Source of the DNA: Modestobacter italicus
GTDB taxonomy: Bacteria; Actinomycetota; Actinomycetes; Mycobacteriales; Geodermatophilaceae
Assembly (NCBI RefSeq): GCF_000306785.1
Contig: NC_017955.1
Coordinates: forward strand, 2,790,001 to 2,854,000
Direction: 5' to 3'
DNA length: 64,000 bases
Under the pieces are notes generated by a model, which did no database searches, had not been told where the DNA came from, and saw nothing but the letters and a program-made list of their open reading frames with translations. Made by a program: the position numbers and the translations under genes. Shown piece after piece: positions 16,344 through 24,949 of this stretch; within the stretch, counting starts at the first letter, position 1, and every line of letters begins with the position of its first letter.

Positions 16344-17420
16344 CTAGCGCGGGAAGGCCGTGCCGTCGAACAGCTTGCGGGCGGTGCGGACGACGCCGGA
16401 GCGGACGGCCCGCGGCGGGGTGGCCTCGGCGTCGACCACGACGTCGACCAGCAGGTGCCCGGTCGGGTGCTCGACGTCGACCTGGGAGGTGCCCGCCGGC
16501 CAGTCCGCGGTCAGCTCGTGCCCGACGGCGCCGGGCAGCAGCATGCCGGTGACCACGCTGACCGCGCCCAGCACGCCGATCGAGGTGTGCGGCTGCACCG
16601 GGATGAACGAGCGGGTGCACACCTGCCCGCCGTCCCGCGGCGCGGCGAGCAGCACGGTCTTGGGCACCGAGGCCGTGGACACGTCGCCCATGCCCATCAG
16701 CTCGGCGGCCTTGCGGCGGAACGCGTCGACGCGCGACAGCAGCGCGGCGTCGGCGGCGAGCTCCTCGTGCGACTCGTGGCCGGTGAGCCCGAACGACCCG
16801 GCCAGCGCCAGCACCACGGGCATGCCGTTGTCGACGCAGGTCACCTCGATGCCCTCCACGGTGTCCCGGACGTGCCCGGTGGGCAGCAGCGCGCCGGTGG
16901 CCGAGCCCTCGGTGTCGGTGAACGCGAGCACGACCGGCGCGGCCGTGCCGGGCACACCGGCGATCTCGACGTCGCCGTGGTACTCCACCCGGCCCCCCGG
17001 CGTCGGGAAGGTGGCGACGGCGACGCTGTCGGAGTTCACCATCCGGATCCGGACGCTGGTCTCGCCGTCGCCGGCGGGCACCAGGCCCCGCTCGACGGCG
17101 AACGGCCCGACCCCGGCGAGGATGTTGCCGCAGTTCTGCCGGTCGCTGACCGTGGCCTCGTCGACGCCGAGCTGCAGGAACAGGTAGTCGACGTCGACGT
17201 CCGGGTGCTCGGAGCGGGAGAGGACCGCGACCTTGCTGGTCAGCGTGGTCGCGCCTCCCAGCCCGTCGATCTGCCGGGGGTCGGGGGTGCCCATCAGCCG
17301 CAGCAGCAGGTCGTCGCGCTCGGCGGGGTCGGCGGGCAGGTCACCCGCCTCGAAGAACAGCCCGCGTGAGGTGCCGCCGCGCAGCATCGTGCAGCGGACC
17401 CCGGTGTCGTCGTAGCTCAC
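16344..17420 (-). CDS. galD: 4-oxalomesaconate tautomerase (GalD, PrpF family)
   Basis: The 358-residue protein starts MSYDDTGVRCTMLRGGTSRGLFF; the Cys followed by MLRGGTSRG is the PrpF-family start. A second active-site Cys occurs in SDRQNCGNILAGVGPFA, and RSFIPVQPHTSIGVLGAVSV closes the fold. PrpF-like proteins with this setting catalyse allylic isomerisation of 4-oxalomesaconate between keto and enol forms before hydration. The start overlaps the aldolase stop by 4 bases (ATGA), indicating translational coupling. A 100-base gap separates it from the dioxygenase downstream. Confidence 0.88.
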   Translation of the reverse strand: MSYDDTGVRCTMLRGGTSRGLFFEAGDLPADPAERDDLLLRLMGTPDPRQIDGLGGATTLTSKVAVLSRSEHPDVDVDYLFLQLGVDEATVSDRQNCGNILAGVGPFAVERGLVPAGDGETSVRIRMVNSDSVAVATFPTPGGRVEYHGDVEIAGVPGTAAPVVLAFTDTEGSATGALLPTGHVRDTVEGIEVTCVDNGMPVVLALAGSFGLTGHESHEELAADAALLSRVDAFRRKAAELMGMGDVSTASVPKTVLLAAPRDGGQVCTRSFIPVQPHTSIGVLGAVSVVTGMLLPGAVGHELTADWPAGTSQVDVEHPTGHLLVDVVVDAEATPPRAVRSGVVRTARKLFDGTAFPR

Positions 17421-18118
17421 CGCTCCTCCACCCAGGTCTCGTAGGGGACGTACTCGATGCCGAAGTCCGGCAGCTTCGCCCGCAGGCCGTAGCGGTCCAG
17501 CCCCAGCTCGCCGGCCTGGAACGCCGCGCGGCTGGCCGCCTCCTTGTCCAGCCGGGCCCGGGAGGCGGTGAGCGCGCGCGGCACGTCAGCGCGCGGCACC
17601 ACCATCACGCCGTCGTCGTCGGCGACGACCACGTCACCCGGCGCCACCTGCTGGCCGCCCAGGACGACCGGCACGTTGACCGCCCCCGCGGTGGCCTTCA
17701 CCGAGCCCTGCGCGCTCACCGCGGTCGACCACGCGGGGAAGCCCATCTCGCGGAGCTCGGTGACGTCGCGGACCCCGCTGCCGAGGACCACGCCGCGCAC
17801 CCCGCGCTGGGCCAGCGCCGTGGCGAAGAGCTCGCCGAACAGCCCGTCGGTCGACGGGGAGTTGGTCGCGACGACGAGCACGTCGCCCGGGCGGCACTGC
17901 TCGACGGCCACGTGGATCATCAGGTTGTCCCCGGGCCAGCACAGCACCGTCACGGCGGTGCCGCCGATCCGCGCGCCCGGCCAGGCCGGCCGGAACGTGG
18001 GGCCGAGGTAGCCCACCCGCCCGAGCGCCTCGTGCACGGTGGCGACGCCGAAGCCGCCGAGCGCCTCGGCGTCGGCCGCGTCGGCGCGGGGTGGGTCGGT
18101 GACGACGACGTTCCTCAT
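17417..18118 (-). CDS. ligK: 4-carboxy-4-hydroxy-2-oxoadipate aldolase (LigK/GalC, RraA-like fold)
   Basis: The 233-residue protein has the class II HMG/CHA aldolase pattern: GVATVHEALGRVGYLGPTFRPAWPGARIGGTAVTV, then VVLGSGVRDVTELREMGFPAW with the pyruvate-binding Arg and metal-binding Asp, and PGDVVVADDDGVMVVPRADV. It cleaves CHA to pyruvate and oxaloacetate, the final step of the 4,5-cleavage pathway, with Mg2+ or Mn2+. Length matches LigK and PcmE. It overlaps the GntR gene stop by 4 bases, so both come from one transcript. Confidence 0.9.
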   Translation of the reverse strand: MRNVVVTDPPRADAADAEALGGFGVATVHEALGRVGYLGPTFRPAWPGARIGGTAVTVLCWPGDNLMIHVAVEQCRPGDVLVVATNSPSTDGLFGELFATALAQRGVRGVVLGSGVRDVTELREMGFPAWSTAVSAQGSVKATAGAVNVPVVLGGQQVAPGDVVVADDDGVMVVPRADVPRALTASRARLDKEAASRAAFQAGELGLDRYGLRAKLPDFGIEYVPYETWVEER

Positions 18119-18768
18119 GCTGGTCCTCCGGGGTTGCTGGTCGGCTCGGACAGGGCCGCGACGACGCTGCGGAAGTGGGCGACGGTGGCGGACTCGGCGC
18201 CGTCGGGGTCGCCGGCGGCGATCGCGTCGACCACCGCGGTGAGCTCGCCGAGGCTGACCTGCGGCCGGCCCGGGCGGAGCGAGAGCTGGAACTGGTGCCG
18301 GACCACCTGGGCCTGCAGCCGGTCGACGAGCCCGGCGGCGACGGGATGGCGGGCGGTGTCGTGCACCAGGCCGTGGAGCTGGGAGATCAGCTCCGAGTAC
18401 TTGAGCAGGTCGCCGCCGGCCACCGCCTCCCCCATGGCGGCCAGCTGCGCGCGCAGGCGCCCGGCCTGCTCGTCGGTGACCCGCTCGGCGGCCTTACGCG
18501 CCAGCAGGCCCTCGAGCACCATCCGGCACTCGGTCGTGGCGACCGCCTCGGCGACCGACACGACGCGGACCCGCGCGCCGCGGTGCGGGATCCGCTCGAC
18601 CAGGCCGTCGGCGATCAGCACGTCGATGGCCAGCCGGACGCTGCTGCGGTTGACCCCGAGCTGCCCGGCCAGCTCCTCCTCGACCAGCCGGTGGCCGGGG
18701 GGCAGGTCACCCCGGGAGATCGCGGTGCGCAGGGCCTGCTCGGCCGCGTCCCGTGCTGCTGCTGCCAT
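18115..18768 (-). CDS. GntR family transcriptional regulator (FadR/FCD type)
   Basis: The 217-residue regulator has an N-terminal winged helix (LRTAISRGDLPPGHRLVEEELAGQLGVNRSSVRLAIDVL) and a helical FCD effector domain containing RMVLEGLLARKAAERV and the metal-ligand-like HGLVHDTARHPV. FCD regulators commonly bind carboxylic acids, so a pathway intermediate is a plausible inducer. It is the first gene of the lower-pathway operon and is divergent from the SDR. A strong promoter overlapping a tandem 12-bp repeat lies directly upstream, consistent with autoregulation. The ATG at 18768 is preceded by GAGGAGGAG. Confidence 0.87.
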   Translation of the reverse strand: MAAAARDAAEQALRTAISRGDLPPGHRLVEEELAGQLGVNRSSVRLAIDVLIADGLVERIPHRGARVRVVSVAEAVATTECRMVLEGLLARKAAERVTDEQAGRLRAQLAAMGEAVAGGDLLKYSELISQLHGLVHDTARHPVAAGLVDRLQAQVVRHQFQLSLRPGRPQVSLGELTAVVDAIAAGDPDGAESATVAHFRSVVAALSEPTSNPGGPA

Positions 18769-18791
18769 CGACTCCTCCTCCCGACGTCCCG

Positions 18792-18820
18792 ACCGTAGGG
18801 ATCGTCGACAGGATCGTCAA
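18792..18820 (-). promoter_or_regulatory. Promoter of the gntR-ligK-galD operon
   Basis: Read on the minus strand, TTGACG (18815-18820) and TACGGT (18792-18797) are separated by exactly 17 bases, a near-ideal sigma-70/HrdB-type promoter. Transcription would begin about 15 bases before the ATG at 18768, leaving room for the strong Shine-Dalgarno. Confidence 0.6.
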
Positions 18821-18822
18821 CA
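18799..18822. promoter_or_regulatory. Tandem 12-bp repeat, likely GntR operator
   Basis: GGATCGTCGACA (18799-18810) is followed directly by GGATCGTCAACA (18811-18822), with one mismatch. The repeats cover the -35 box and spacer of the gntR promoter and lie in the divergent region shared with the SDR gene. Binding would block RNA polymerase. That GntR is the binder is inferred from position. Confidence 0.5.
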
Positions 18823-18927
18823 GTCTCGCCGACATCCCGCGCGGGCGGACGGGACCGCGGTGCGCTATCAAGACCGTGCGGGCCGCCGGCCGGCCGCCCG
18901 CCGGGCACCAGAGCACCGGGAGTGCAG

Positions 18928-19683
18928 ATGAGCCAGCCGGACATGCGCGGCAGCGTCGCGCCCGGGACGGTCGTCGTCGTGACCGGCGGTGCGCGCGGCA
19001 TCGGCGCCGGGCTGAGCCGGTACCTGGCCGCCCAGGGCGCTGCCGTGGTGACCGCCGACGTCGTCGAGCCGGACGACGCGGACGGCGGCATCACGCACCT
19101 GCGGGCCGACGTGAGCGACGAGTCGTCGTGGCAGGAGCTGGTGGCGGCGGTCCTCGAGCGGCACGGCCGCATCGACGCGCTGGTCAACAACGCCGCGATC
19201 TACCAGGGGCTGGGGACCAAGCGGCCGTTCACCGAGATCACGGTCGAGGAGTGGGACCGGGTCCTGGCGGTGAACACCCGGAGCGTGTGGCTCGGGATGC
19301 GCGCCGTGCACCCGGCGATGAAGGCCCAGGGGCGGGGCCGGGTGGTGAACATCGCGTCGTCCACCGTGCACATGGGCGTGCCGTGGTTCGCCCACTACAC
19401 CGCCTCCAAGGGCGCGGTGATCGCGCTGACCCGCAGCGTGGCCCGGGAGGTCGGCGCGGACGGCATCACGGTCAACGCCGTCGCGCCCGGGCTGGTCGAG
19501 ACCGACGCCACCCGCGCCCTGAACGACGCGGACTACCTGGCGGCGTCCGCCGGGCGCCGCGCCGTCCCGCGGGCGATGGAGCCCGGCGACCTCGCGCCGG
19601 TGGTGTCGTTCCTGTGCTCCGAGGGCAGCGGGTTCGTCACCGGGCAGACGCTGATCGTCGACGGCGGGGTGGCCTTCAGCTGA
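18928..19683 (+). CDS. Short-chain dehydrogenase/reductase (SDR)
   Basis: The 251-residue classical SDR has the cofactor motif TGGARGIG at residues 19-26, LVNNAAIYQG, and the catalytic Ser/Tyr/Lys arrangement (NIASSTVHMGVPWFAHYTASKGA), with GQTLIVDGG near the end. It uses NAD(P)(H). Its substrate is unknown. As the divergent partner of the GntR operon it may oxidise an aromatic side chain or a ring-cleavage semialdehyde. The ATG at 18928 is preferred over GTG 18922 because GGGAG lies at 18918-18922. Its stop overlaps the convergent esterase by 8 bases. Confidence 0.87.
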   Translation: MSQPDMRGSVAPGTVVVVTGGARGIGAGLSRYLAAQGAAVVTADVVEPDDADGGITHLRADVSDESSWQELVAAVLERHGRIDALVNNAAIYQGLGTKRPFTEITVEEWDRVLAVNTRSVWLGMRAVHPAMKAQGRGRVVNIASSTVHMGVPWFAHYTASKGAVIALTRSVAREVGADGITVNAVAPGLVETDATRALNDADYLAASAGRRAVPRAMEPGDLAPVVSFLCSEGSGFVTGQTLIVDGGVAFS

Positions 19684-20512
19684 CACCGGCGGGGTCGCCG
19701 AGCAGGGTGCTGCGCAGGAAGGCGCTCACCGCCCCCAGGACCGGCGGGGTGTCGAACGCGGGGTCCTCGTGGTTGGCGTCGGCCAGCACGAGCAGCGTCG
19801 TCGGGACCCCCTGCACCCGCAGCGCCCGGTGCAGGGCGCGGCTGTGCTCGGCGGGCACCAGCCCGTCCCGGTCCCCGTGCGCCAGCAGGAACGGCGGGGC
19901 GCCGGGGTGCACGCGGGTGACCGGGCTCGCCGCCCGGGCCGCGTCCGGCACCTCGCGCACCGACGCGGCGCCCAGCAACCGGGCCTCCTGGGAGGGGACG
20001 TCGGGCCGACCGGTGACGAACGGGGGCAGCGGCCCGGCCGGCACGTCGGTGTCGCGCAGGGTGAGGTCGGTGACCGGGAACCAGCAGACGGCGGCCTGCA
20101 CCGAGCTGTCCCCGAGCTCGGCGTCCCGCTCGTCGGGGCACAGCGCCAGCAGCGCGGCGAGGTGGCCGCCCGCCGACCCGCCCCAGACCCCGACCCGGTC
20201 GGCGTCCAGCCCCAGCTCCGCCGCGTTCCCGCGCAGCCACCGGACCGCCGCGCGGGCGTCGTCCAGCGGCGCCGGGAACGTCGCCTCGCCGCTCAGCCGG
20301 TACTGCACCGCCGCGATCGCCACACCGGCCTCGGCCACCGGCAGCAGCCGTTCCGCGGCCCGGGCCCCGCGCGACCCGCGCAGCCAGCCGCCCCCGTGCA
20401 GCCACAGGCAGAGCGGGGCGGGCCCGGACGCGGGCAGGTACAGGTCCAGCCGCAGCTCGACCCCCGGCTCGCTGCGGTAGACCACGTCCCGCCGCACCGT
20501 CACCTCGGGCAC
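19676..20512 (-). CDS. Alpha/beta hydrolase, carboxylesterase (HSL/BD-FAE-like)
   Basis: This 278-residue esterase has the oxyanion-hole motif HGGGW at residues 39-43, nucleophile Ser113 in GGSAGGH, and the late HGDRDGLVP (Asp) and DANHEDPAF (His) motifs. This architecture fits esterases acting on short acyl or feruloyl esters and on carbamates. In an aromatic-acid cluster, release of hydroxycinnamic or benzoic acids from esters is plausible but untested. Its GTG start is one base after the TGA of the upstream LLM gene, so the two are probably cotranscribed. Confidence 0.82.
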   Translation of the reverse strand: MPEVTVRRDVVYRSEPGVELRLDLYLPASGPAPLCLWLHGGGWLRGSRGARAAERLLPVAEAGVAIAAVQYRLSGEATFPAPLDDARAAVRWLRGNAAELGLDADRVGVWGGSAGGHLAALLALCPDERDAELGDSSVQAAVCWFPVTDLTLRDTDVPAGPLPPFVTGRPDVPSQEARLLGAASVREVPDAARAASPVTRVHPGAPPFLLAHGDRDGLVPAEHSRALHRALRVQGVPTTLLVLADANHEDPAFDTPPVLGAVSAFLRSTLLGDPAGVS

Positions 20513-20513
20513 G

Positions 20514-21616
20514 TCAGACCCCGACCCCGGCGGCGACCTCGCGCACGGCGGGGACCACCTCGTCGCGGAACAGCCGGACCGAGCGCAGCGACGCCTCCGG
20601 GTCCAGCGACCCCCAGGCGAAGGAGCCGGCGACGTGGTTGACCTCGCCGACCGTGACGGCCTCGGCGACCTGCCGGGACACCGTCTCCGGCGACCCCGCG
20701 TACAGCTTGCCCTCGGCGAGCAGCTGGTCGACGTCCAGCGGTCCGCTGTGCCGCGCGTCGCCGTGCAGCCGCCAGAGGTGGGTGAAGGAGGTGTGGTGGT
20801 CGGCGAAGGCCGGCCGGAGCAGGTCCAGCGCCTCCTCGTCGGTCGGCGCGACCAGCACGTGCCGCATCATCCCGAACCGCGGCGTCACGCCGGGGAGGCC
20901 GTACCGCACCGTCCCGCGCTCGCGGGAGGCCCGGAAGCGGTCGAAGAAGAGCCGGCTCTGCTCCCGGACGGTGGCCAGCGGCGGGGAGAAGAACCCGAAG
21001 CCGAAGACCACGTTGTAGCCCTCCTCCCCCAGCCGCGGGATCGAGGCGGGGTTGGACGTCGGGTACCACAGCGGCGGGTGCGGCCGCTGGCGCACCGACA
21101 CGTGCAGCGGGATCGGCTCGGCGTCGCCGTCCGGCCCCGGGCGCACGAAGACCCCGGTCTCCAGCGCCCGAGGACGGCCGGCATCAGCTCCTCGAAGCGG
21201 TCCGCGGCCTGCGCCGGCGTCAGGCCGAACATCGCGGCCTCGTGCGGGGAGGACCCCTTGCCGACGCCGATCTCCAGCCGGCCGCCGCTGAGCTGGTCGA
21301 GCATGCAGATCTCCTGCACCAGCCGCAGCGGGTCGTACAGCGGCACGATGAAGGTCGTCGGCGCCAGCCGGATCCGCTCGGTCGCCTGGGCGGCCGCGGC
21401 CAGGAACAGCGCCGGCGAGGGGGCCAGGCCCAGCGGGGTGCCGTGGTGCTCGGCCAGGTGGTAGACGCTGAACCCGCCCCGGTCGGCCTCGGTCAGCAGC
21501 CGCAACCGGCTCTGGTACACCTCGCCCGGCGTCCTGCCGGGCGCTGCGTCGATCCAGTCGAACAGGCCGAACGTGACGTCCTGCGGCGCGTCCGGCGCTC
21601 CGGGACCAAGGGGCAT
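20514..21616 (-). pseudogene. LLM-class (luciferase-like) flavin/F420 oxidoreductase, frameshifted
   Basis: The N-terminal frame from ATG 21616 gives MPLGPGAPDAPQDVTFGLFDWID, YHLAEHHGTPLG and SGGRLEIGVGKGSSPHEAAMFG, classic luciferase-like monooxygenase motifs. Near 21168-21173 homologous coding jumps to another frame, continuing ALETGVFVRPGPDGDAEP to the stop at 20514. Restoring one C (GTCCTCGGG to GTCCTCCGGG on the minus strand) gives one protein of about 367 residues. This is either a recent pseudogene or a base-call error. The family oxygenates or reduces small organics with FMN or F420. It lies upstream of the esterase. Confidence 0.8.
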
Positions 21617-21647
21617 GGTGGGTCCTCGCGGGTGTCGGGGGAACGGC

Positions 21648-21686
21648 GTGACCGGGGCCCGGGACGGTGTCCCGGGCCCCGGTCAC
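21648..21686 (-). terminator. Strong terminator hairpin after the Liv-type operon
   Basis: A perfect 18-bp stem (21648-21665 with 21669-21686) has a 3-base loop, beginning 8 bases past the stop of the substrate-binding-protein gene. Confidence 0.7.
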
Positions 21687-21693
21687 GGGGTGG

Positions 21694-22956
21694 TCAGTAG
21701 GCGGTGACCGGCTTGAAGGCCGCCTGACCGTCGTACTGGACCAGCTGGACGTCGGCGATGGCGGCGTCGTCGTCCGTGGTGGTGTCGACCGTGATGCCGT
21801 CGAGCAGCAGCGGCGCCTGGAAGCCGCTGATCGACTTCAGCGAGGTCATGAACGCCTCGCGGGTCGGCTCCTCCATGCCCTGGAACGCCTCGTCGAGCAC
21901 GGCGCCCTCGGCGTAGCTCCACGCGCAGTGCGGGGTGTACGTCGTGGCGATCTTCGAGCCGTACTTCTCGAACGCGTCGAGGTAGGCCTTCACGTCCTCG
22001 TCGTTGGCGAACGCCGGCGAGTTCGGGTTCTTGGAGAACGACGGCGTGTACACGGCCGGGTAGGCCGCCGCGCCACCGGGCTGCAGGATGGTCCCCGGCG
22101 TCGAGGTGTTGGACGGCAGGAAGATCCGCGGCAGCCAGCCGAGGGACTGCGCCTTGGTGAGCACGCCGACCTGCAGCGGGGTCACCGAGACCGCGCTCAG
22201 CAGCACGTCGGCCTTGCTCGCCGCGAGCTCGGTCACCTGGGCGTCGAGCGTCGTGTCGGTCGGCTCGTAGGTGGCGGAGGCGACGATCTGCACCTGGCTG
22301 CCCTCGATGGCCTCGTTCAGGCCGTCCAGGTAGCTCTCGCCGAAGTCGTCGTTCTGGGCGAGGGTGGCCACGGTCAGCGGCTGGTTGGCGTTGGCCAGCA
22401 GCTCGCCGAACGCGCGGCCCTCGGTGGCGTAGGTGGGCACGAAGCCCGTCGTCCAGGGGTGCGCCTCCTGGTCGTTGGAGAACGTGCGGGCACCGGTGGT
22501 CAGCAGGACCTGGGGCACCTCCTCCTCCTCGGCGATCGGCATCACGGCCGCGTTGGTCGGCGTCCCGAGCGCCCCGACGTAGGCGAAGATGTTGTCGTTG
22601 AGCAGCTGGCGGAAGTTGGACACCGCCTTCGCCGGGTCGTAGACGTCGTCGAGGTAGGTGAAGTCGACCGTGCGGGTCTTGCCGTCGCCGAACTCGAACC
22701 CGCCGGCGGCGTTCTTGGCCTCGATGTAGGCGTCCAGCCCGGCGATGGTGCAGGAGCCGGGACCGGCGGTCGCGCCGCTGAGCGGGCTGCTGATGCCGAT
22801 GCTGATCGAGTCGTCGGTGATGCCGGGGCTGGCCGAGTCGTCCGCGCCGGGGCCGCCGGCGGTGCTGTCCCGGGTGCACCCGGAGACGAGCAGCGCAGCG
22901 ATGCTGACAGTGGCGACCACGCCACTGGCACGCGCCGCGTTTCGGGTCTTCGTCAT
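21694..22956 (-). CDS. ABC transporter substrate-binding lipoprotein (LivK-like)
   Basis: The 420-residue protein has a lipoprotein signal peptide (LLVSGC, Cys27) and a Ser/Gly/Asp-rich linker. The type I periplasmic-binding fold of branched-chain amino acid/amide receptors follows: ISIGISSPLSGATAGPG, AYVGALGTPTNAAVMPIAEEEEVP, TVATLAQNDDFGESYLDGL. It would be tethered outside the membrane to capture ligand for the permease. In aromatic clusters such receptors often bind benzoate-type acids, and that reading is favoured here by context alone. It is the last gene of a five-gene operon. Confidence 0.9.
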   Translation of the reverse strand: MTKTRNAARASGVVATVSIAALLVSGCTRDSTAGGPGADDSASPGITDDSISIGISSPLSGATAGPGSCTIAGLDAYIEAKNAAGGFEFGDGKTRTVDFTYLDDVYDPAKAVSNFRQLLNDNIFAYVGALGTPTNAAVMPIAEEEEVPQVLLTTGARTFSNDQEAHPWTTGFVPTYATEGRAFGELLANANQPLTVATLAQNDDFGESYLDGLNEAIEGSQVQIVASATYEPTDTTLDAQVTELAASKADVLLSAVSVTPLQVGVLTKAQSLGWLPRIFLPSNTSTPGTILQPGGAAAYPAVYTPSFSKNPNSPAFANDEDVKAYLDAFEKYGSKIATTYTPHCAWSYAEGAVLDEAFQGMEEPTREAFMTSLKSISGFQAPLLLDGITVDTTTDDDAAIADVQLVQYDGQAAFKPVTAY

Positions 22957-22976
22957 TGAATCGCCTCTCTCGGTGT

Positions 22977-24068
22977 TCACGAGTGCTGGTCGGTGGTGGC
23001 TGCCGTCGGGGCGGACGCGGTCTGCGCCGCCTCGTCGGAGGTCGTGGGGTGGGCCGGTGGGTGCGCCGGGCGCCGGCGGGAGCTCCGCAGCCGGGCCAGC
23101 CGGCGCGGCAGGGACACCAGGCCGGCGGGGAGCAGGAACAGCACCGCGAGCAGGACCACGCCGGAGATCAGCGCGGTGCGGGAGGAGTTCACCTGACCGG
23201 CGAGCACCGGCACGAGCACGTAGTACACGGCGCCGAGCGCCGTGCCGACGATGCTCGCCGACCCGCCGATGACCATCGCGGCGACCAGGTTGATCGACGT
23301 GGCGAAGACCAGGGTCTCCGGCGACGTGTACTGCACGACGGCCAGGTACATGAACCCGGACACGCCGCCCAGCAGGGACGCGATCGTGAAGGCCAGCACC
23401 TTGGTCCGGTACGGCGAGACGCCCATGGACAGCGCCACCGCCTCGTTCTCCTTGACGATGGCGAACGAGCGGCCGATGCGGCCCCGGACCAGGTTGCGGG
23501 CCAGCGCGAACGCGACGACGGCGATGAGCACGACGACGTAGTAGCGCCACTGGTCGTTGGCCAGGCCGCTGGACTCCGGTGCCCGCAGCCAGCTGACCAC
23601 CTGCCCCTGCGAGCCGCCGGTGAACTCGTCGAACCGGCGGGCCAGCGGGACCCCGACGATCGGCAGGGCGAGGGTGATCATGGCCAGCGCGAGCCCGCGC
23701 AGCCGGGCCGCGGCGAGCGCCACGAGCATCCCGACCACCGCCGGGACCACCGCGCACAGCAGCAGCGTCAGCGGCCCCGGCCAGTCGTGCAGGATCCCGT
23801 ACGCCGCGATGTAGGCCCCGAGCCCGAGGAAGGCGCTCTGGCCCAGCGACACCTGGCCGGTGTAGCCCATCACGATGTTGAGGCCGAGGATCGCCACCGC
23901 GAACACCGCGATGCTGGAGAGCTGGTAGTTGACGTAGGGGCTGGACACCAGCGGGGCGACGACGAGCGCGATCGCGAGCACCCCGACGAGGGCGACGCCC
24001 TTCCAGCGGGAGGTCGCGCGCGGGGCGGTGGTGCTGGTGGTGGCGGGGGACGCCGTGCTGGTGGCCAT
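22977..24068 (-). CDS. Branched-chain-type ABC transporter permease (LivM-like)
   Basis: The 363-residue permease has about ten hydrophobic segments and the LivM hallmark GLNIVMGYTGQVSLGQSAFLGLGAY, the LivM-specific FAIVKENEAVALSMGVSPYRTKVLAF coupling loop, and long Ala/Thr-rich N- and C-terminal extensions. Its ATG overlaps the LivH stop by one base (TGATG), so translation is coupled. It forms the channel with the LivH-like partner. Confidence 0.9.
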   Translation of the reverse strand: MATSTASPATTSTTAPRATSRWKGVALVGVLAIALVVAPLVSSPYVNYQLSSIAVFAVAILGLNIVMGYTGQVSLGQSAFLGLGAYIAAYGILHDWPGPLTLLLCAVVPAVVGMLVALAAARLRGLALAMITLALPIVGVPLARRFDEFTGGSQGQVVSWLRAPESSGLANDQWRYYVVVLIAVVAFALARNLVRGRIGRSFAIVKENEAVALSMGVSPYRTKVLAFTIASLLGGVSGFMYLAVVQYTSPETLVFATSINLVAAMVIGGSASIVGTALGAVYYVLVPVLAGQVNSSRTALISGVVLLAVLFLLPAGLVSLPRRLARLRSSRRRPAHPPAHPTTSDEAAQTASAPTAATTDQHS

Positions 24069-24949
24069 CAGACGCGCACCGTGACCTTTCGTCCGAAGAG
24101 CCCCTGCGGCCGGACGACGAGGATCACGATCACCGCGATGAACGGCACCGCGATCTTCAGGTCGTCGCCGATGAAGTCGAGGTAGGCGCCGGCGAGGTTC
24201 TCGATGACGCCGATGAAGGCGGCCGCCACGACGGCGCCGATCGGCGAGTCGAGGCCGCCGAGGATGGCCGACGCCAGCGCGTAGACCAGCACGAAGTCGA
24301 GCATCCCGGGGCTGATGAACAGCTGCGGGGCGACCAGCACCCCGGCGATCGCACCGAGCGCGGCGGCCAGGCCCCAGCCGATCATCAGGAGCCGGCTGAC
24401 CGGCAGGCCGGACAGCGCCGACGACCGGGGGTTGTCGGCGACCGCTCGCATGGCCAGCCCGAGCTTGGTCCCCTGGAACAGCAGCTGCAGCCCCACCATC
24501 ACCACGAGCAGCACCGCGATCGTGCCGATCGACCGCAGGCTCACGAACACCCCGAGCACGCCGATGGTCTTGTTGGGGAACAGCGACGGGAACGGGTGCG
24601 GCTCGTAGCCGAAGAAGAACGCCGACGCACCCGACAGGATCACCAGCAGGGCGATGGTGGCCACCACCGCGGTGTCCGGGTCGCCACCCTCGAAGTGCCG
24701 CATCACCCCCCGCTCGAGCAGCGCACCGAGGACGAACCCGAAGACGACCGCCGCGATGAGCGCGAGCAGGACGGGCACCCCGGCCTGGGTCAGCGCGTAG
24801 GCCACGAAGGTGGCCGCCACGGCCATGCCGCCCTGGGCGAAGTTGATCAGGGCGGTGGCCCGGTAGACCAGCACGATGGCGAGGGCGATCGCGGCGTAGA
24901 TCGCGCCGTTCGACAGCCCGTCGACCACGACTTGGATGAAGTACGACAC
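24068..24949 (-). CDS. Branched-chain-type ABC transporter permease (LivH-like)
   Basis: The 293-residue permease has eight or so membrane segments and typical LivH sequences: VDGLSNGAIYAAIALAIVLVYRATALINFAQGGMA near the N-terminus and GLAMRAVADNPRSSALSGLPVSRL, the loop contacting the ATPases. The GTG start at 24949 abuts the LivF stop with no gap. It is expected to pair with the LivM-like protein in the cytoplasmic membrane. Confidence 0.9.
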   Translation of the reverse strand: MSYFIQVVVDGLSNGAIYAAIALAIVLVYRATALINFAQGGMAVAATFVAYALTQAGVPVLLALIAAVVFGFVLGALLERGVMRHFEGGDPDTAVVATIALLVILSGASAFFFGYEPHPFPSLFPNKTIGVLGVFVSLRSIGTIAVLLVVMVGLQLLFQGTKLGLAMRAVADNPRSSALSGLPVSRLLMIGWGLAAALGAIAGVLVAPQLFISPGMLDFVLVYALASAILGGLDSPIGAVVAAAFIGVIENLAGAYLDFIGDDLKIAVPFIAVIVILVVRPQGLFGRKVTVRV

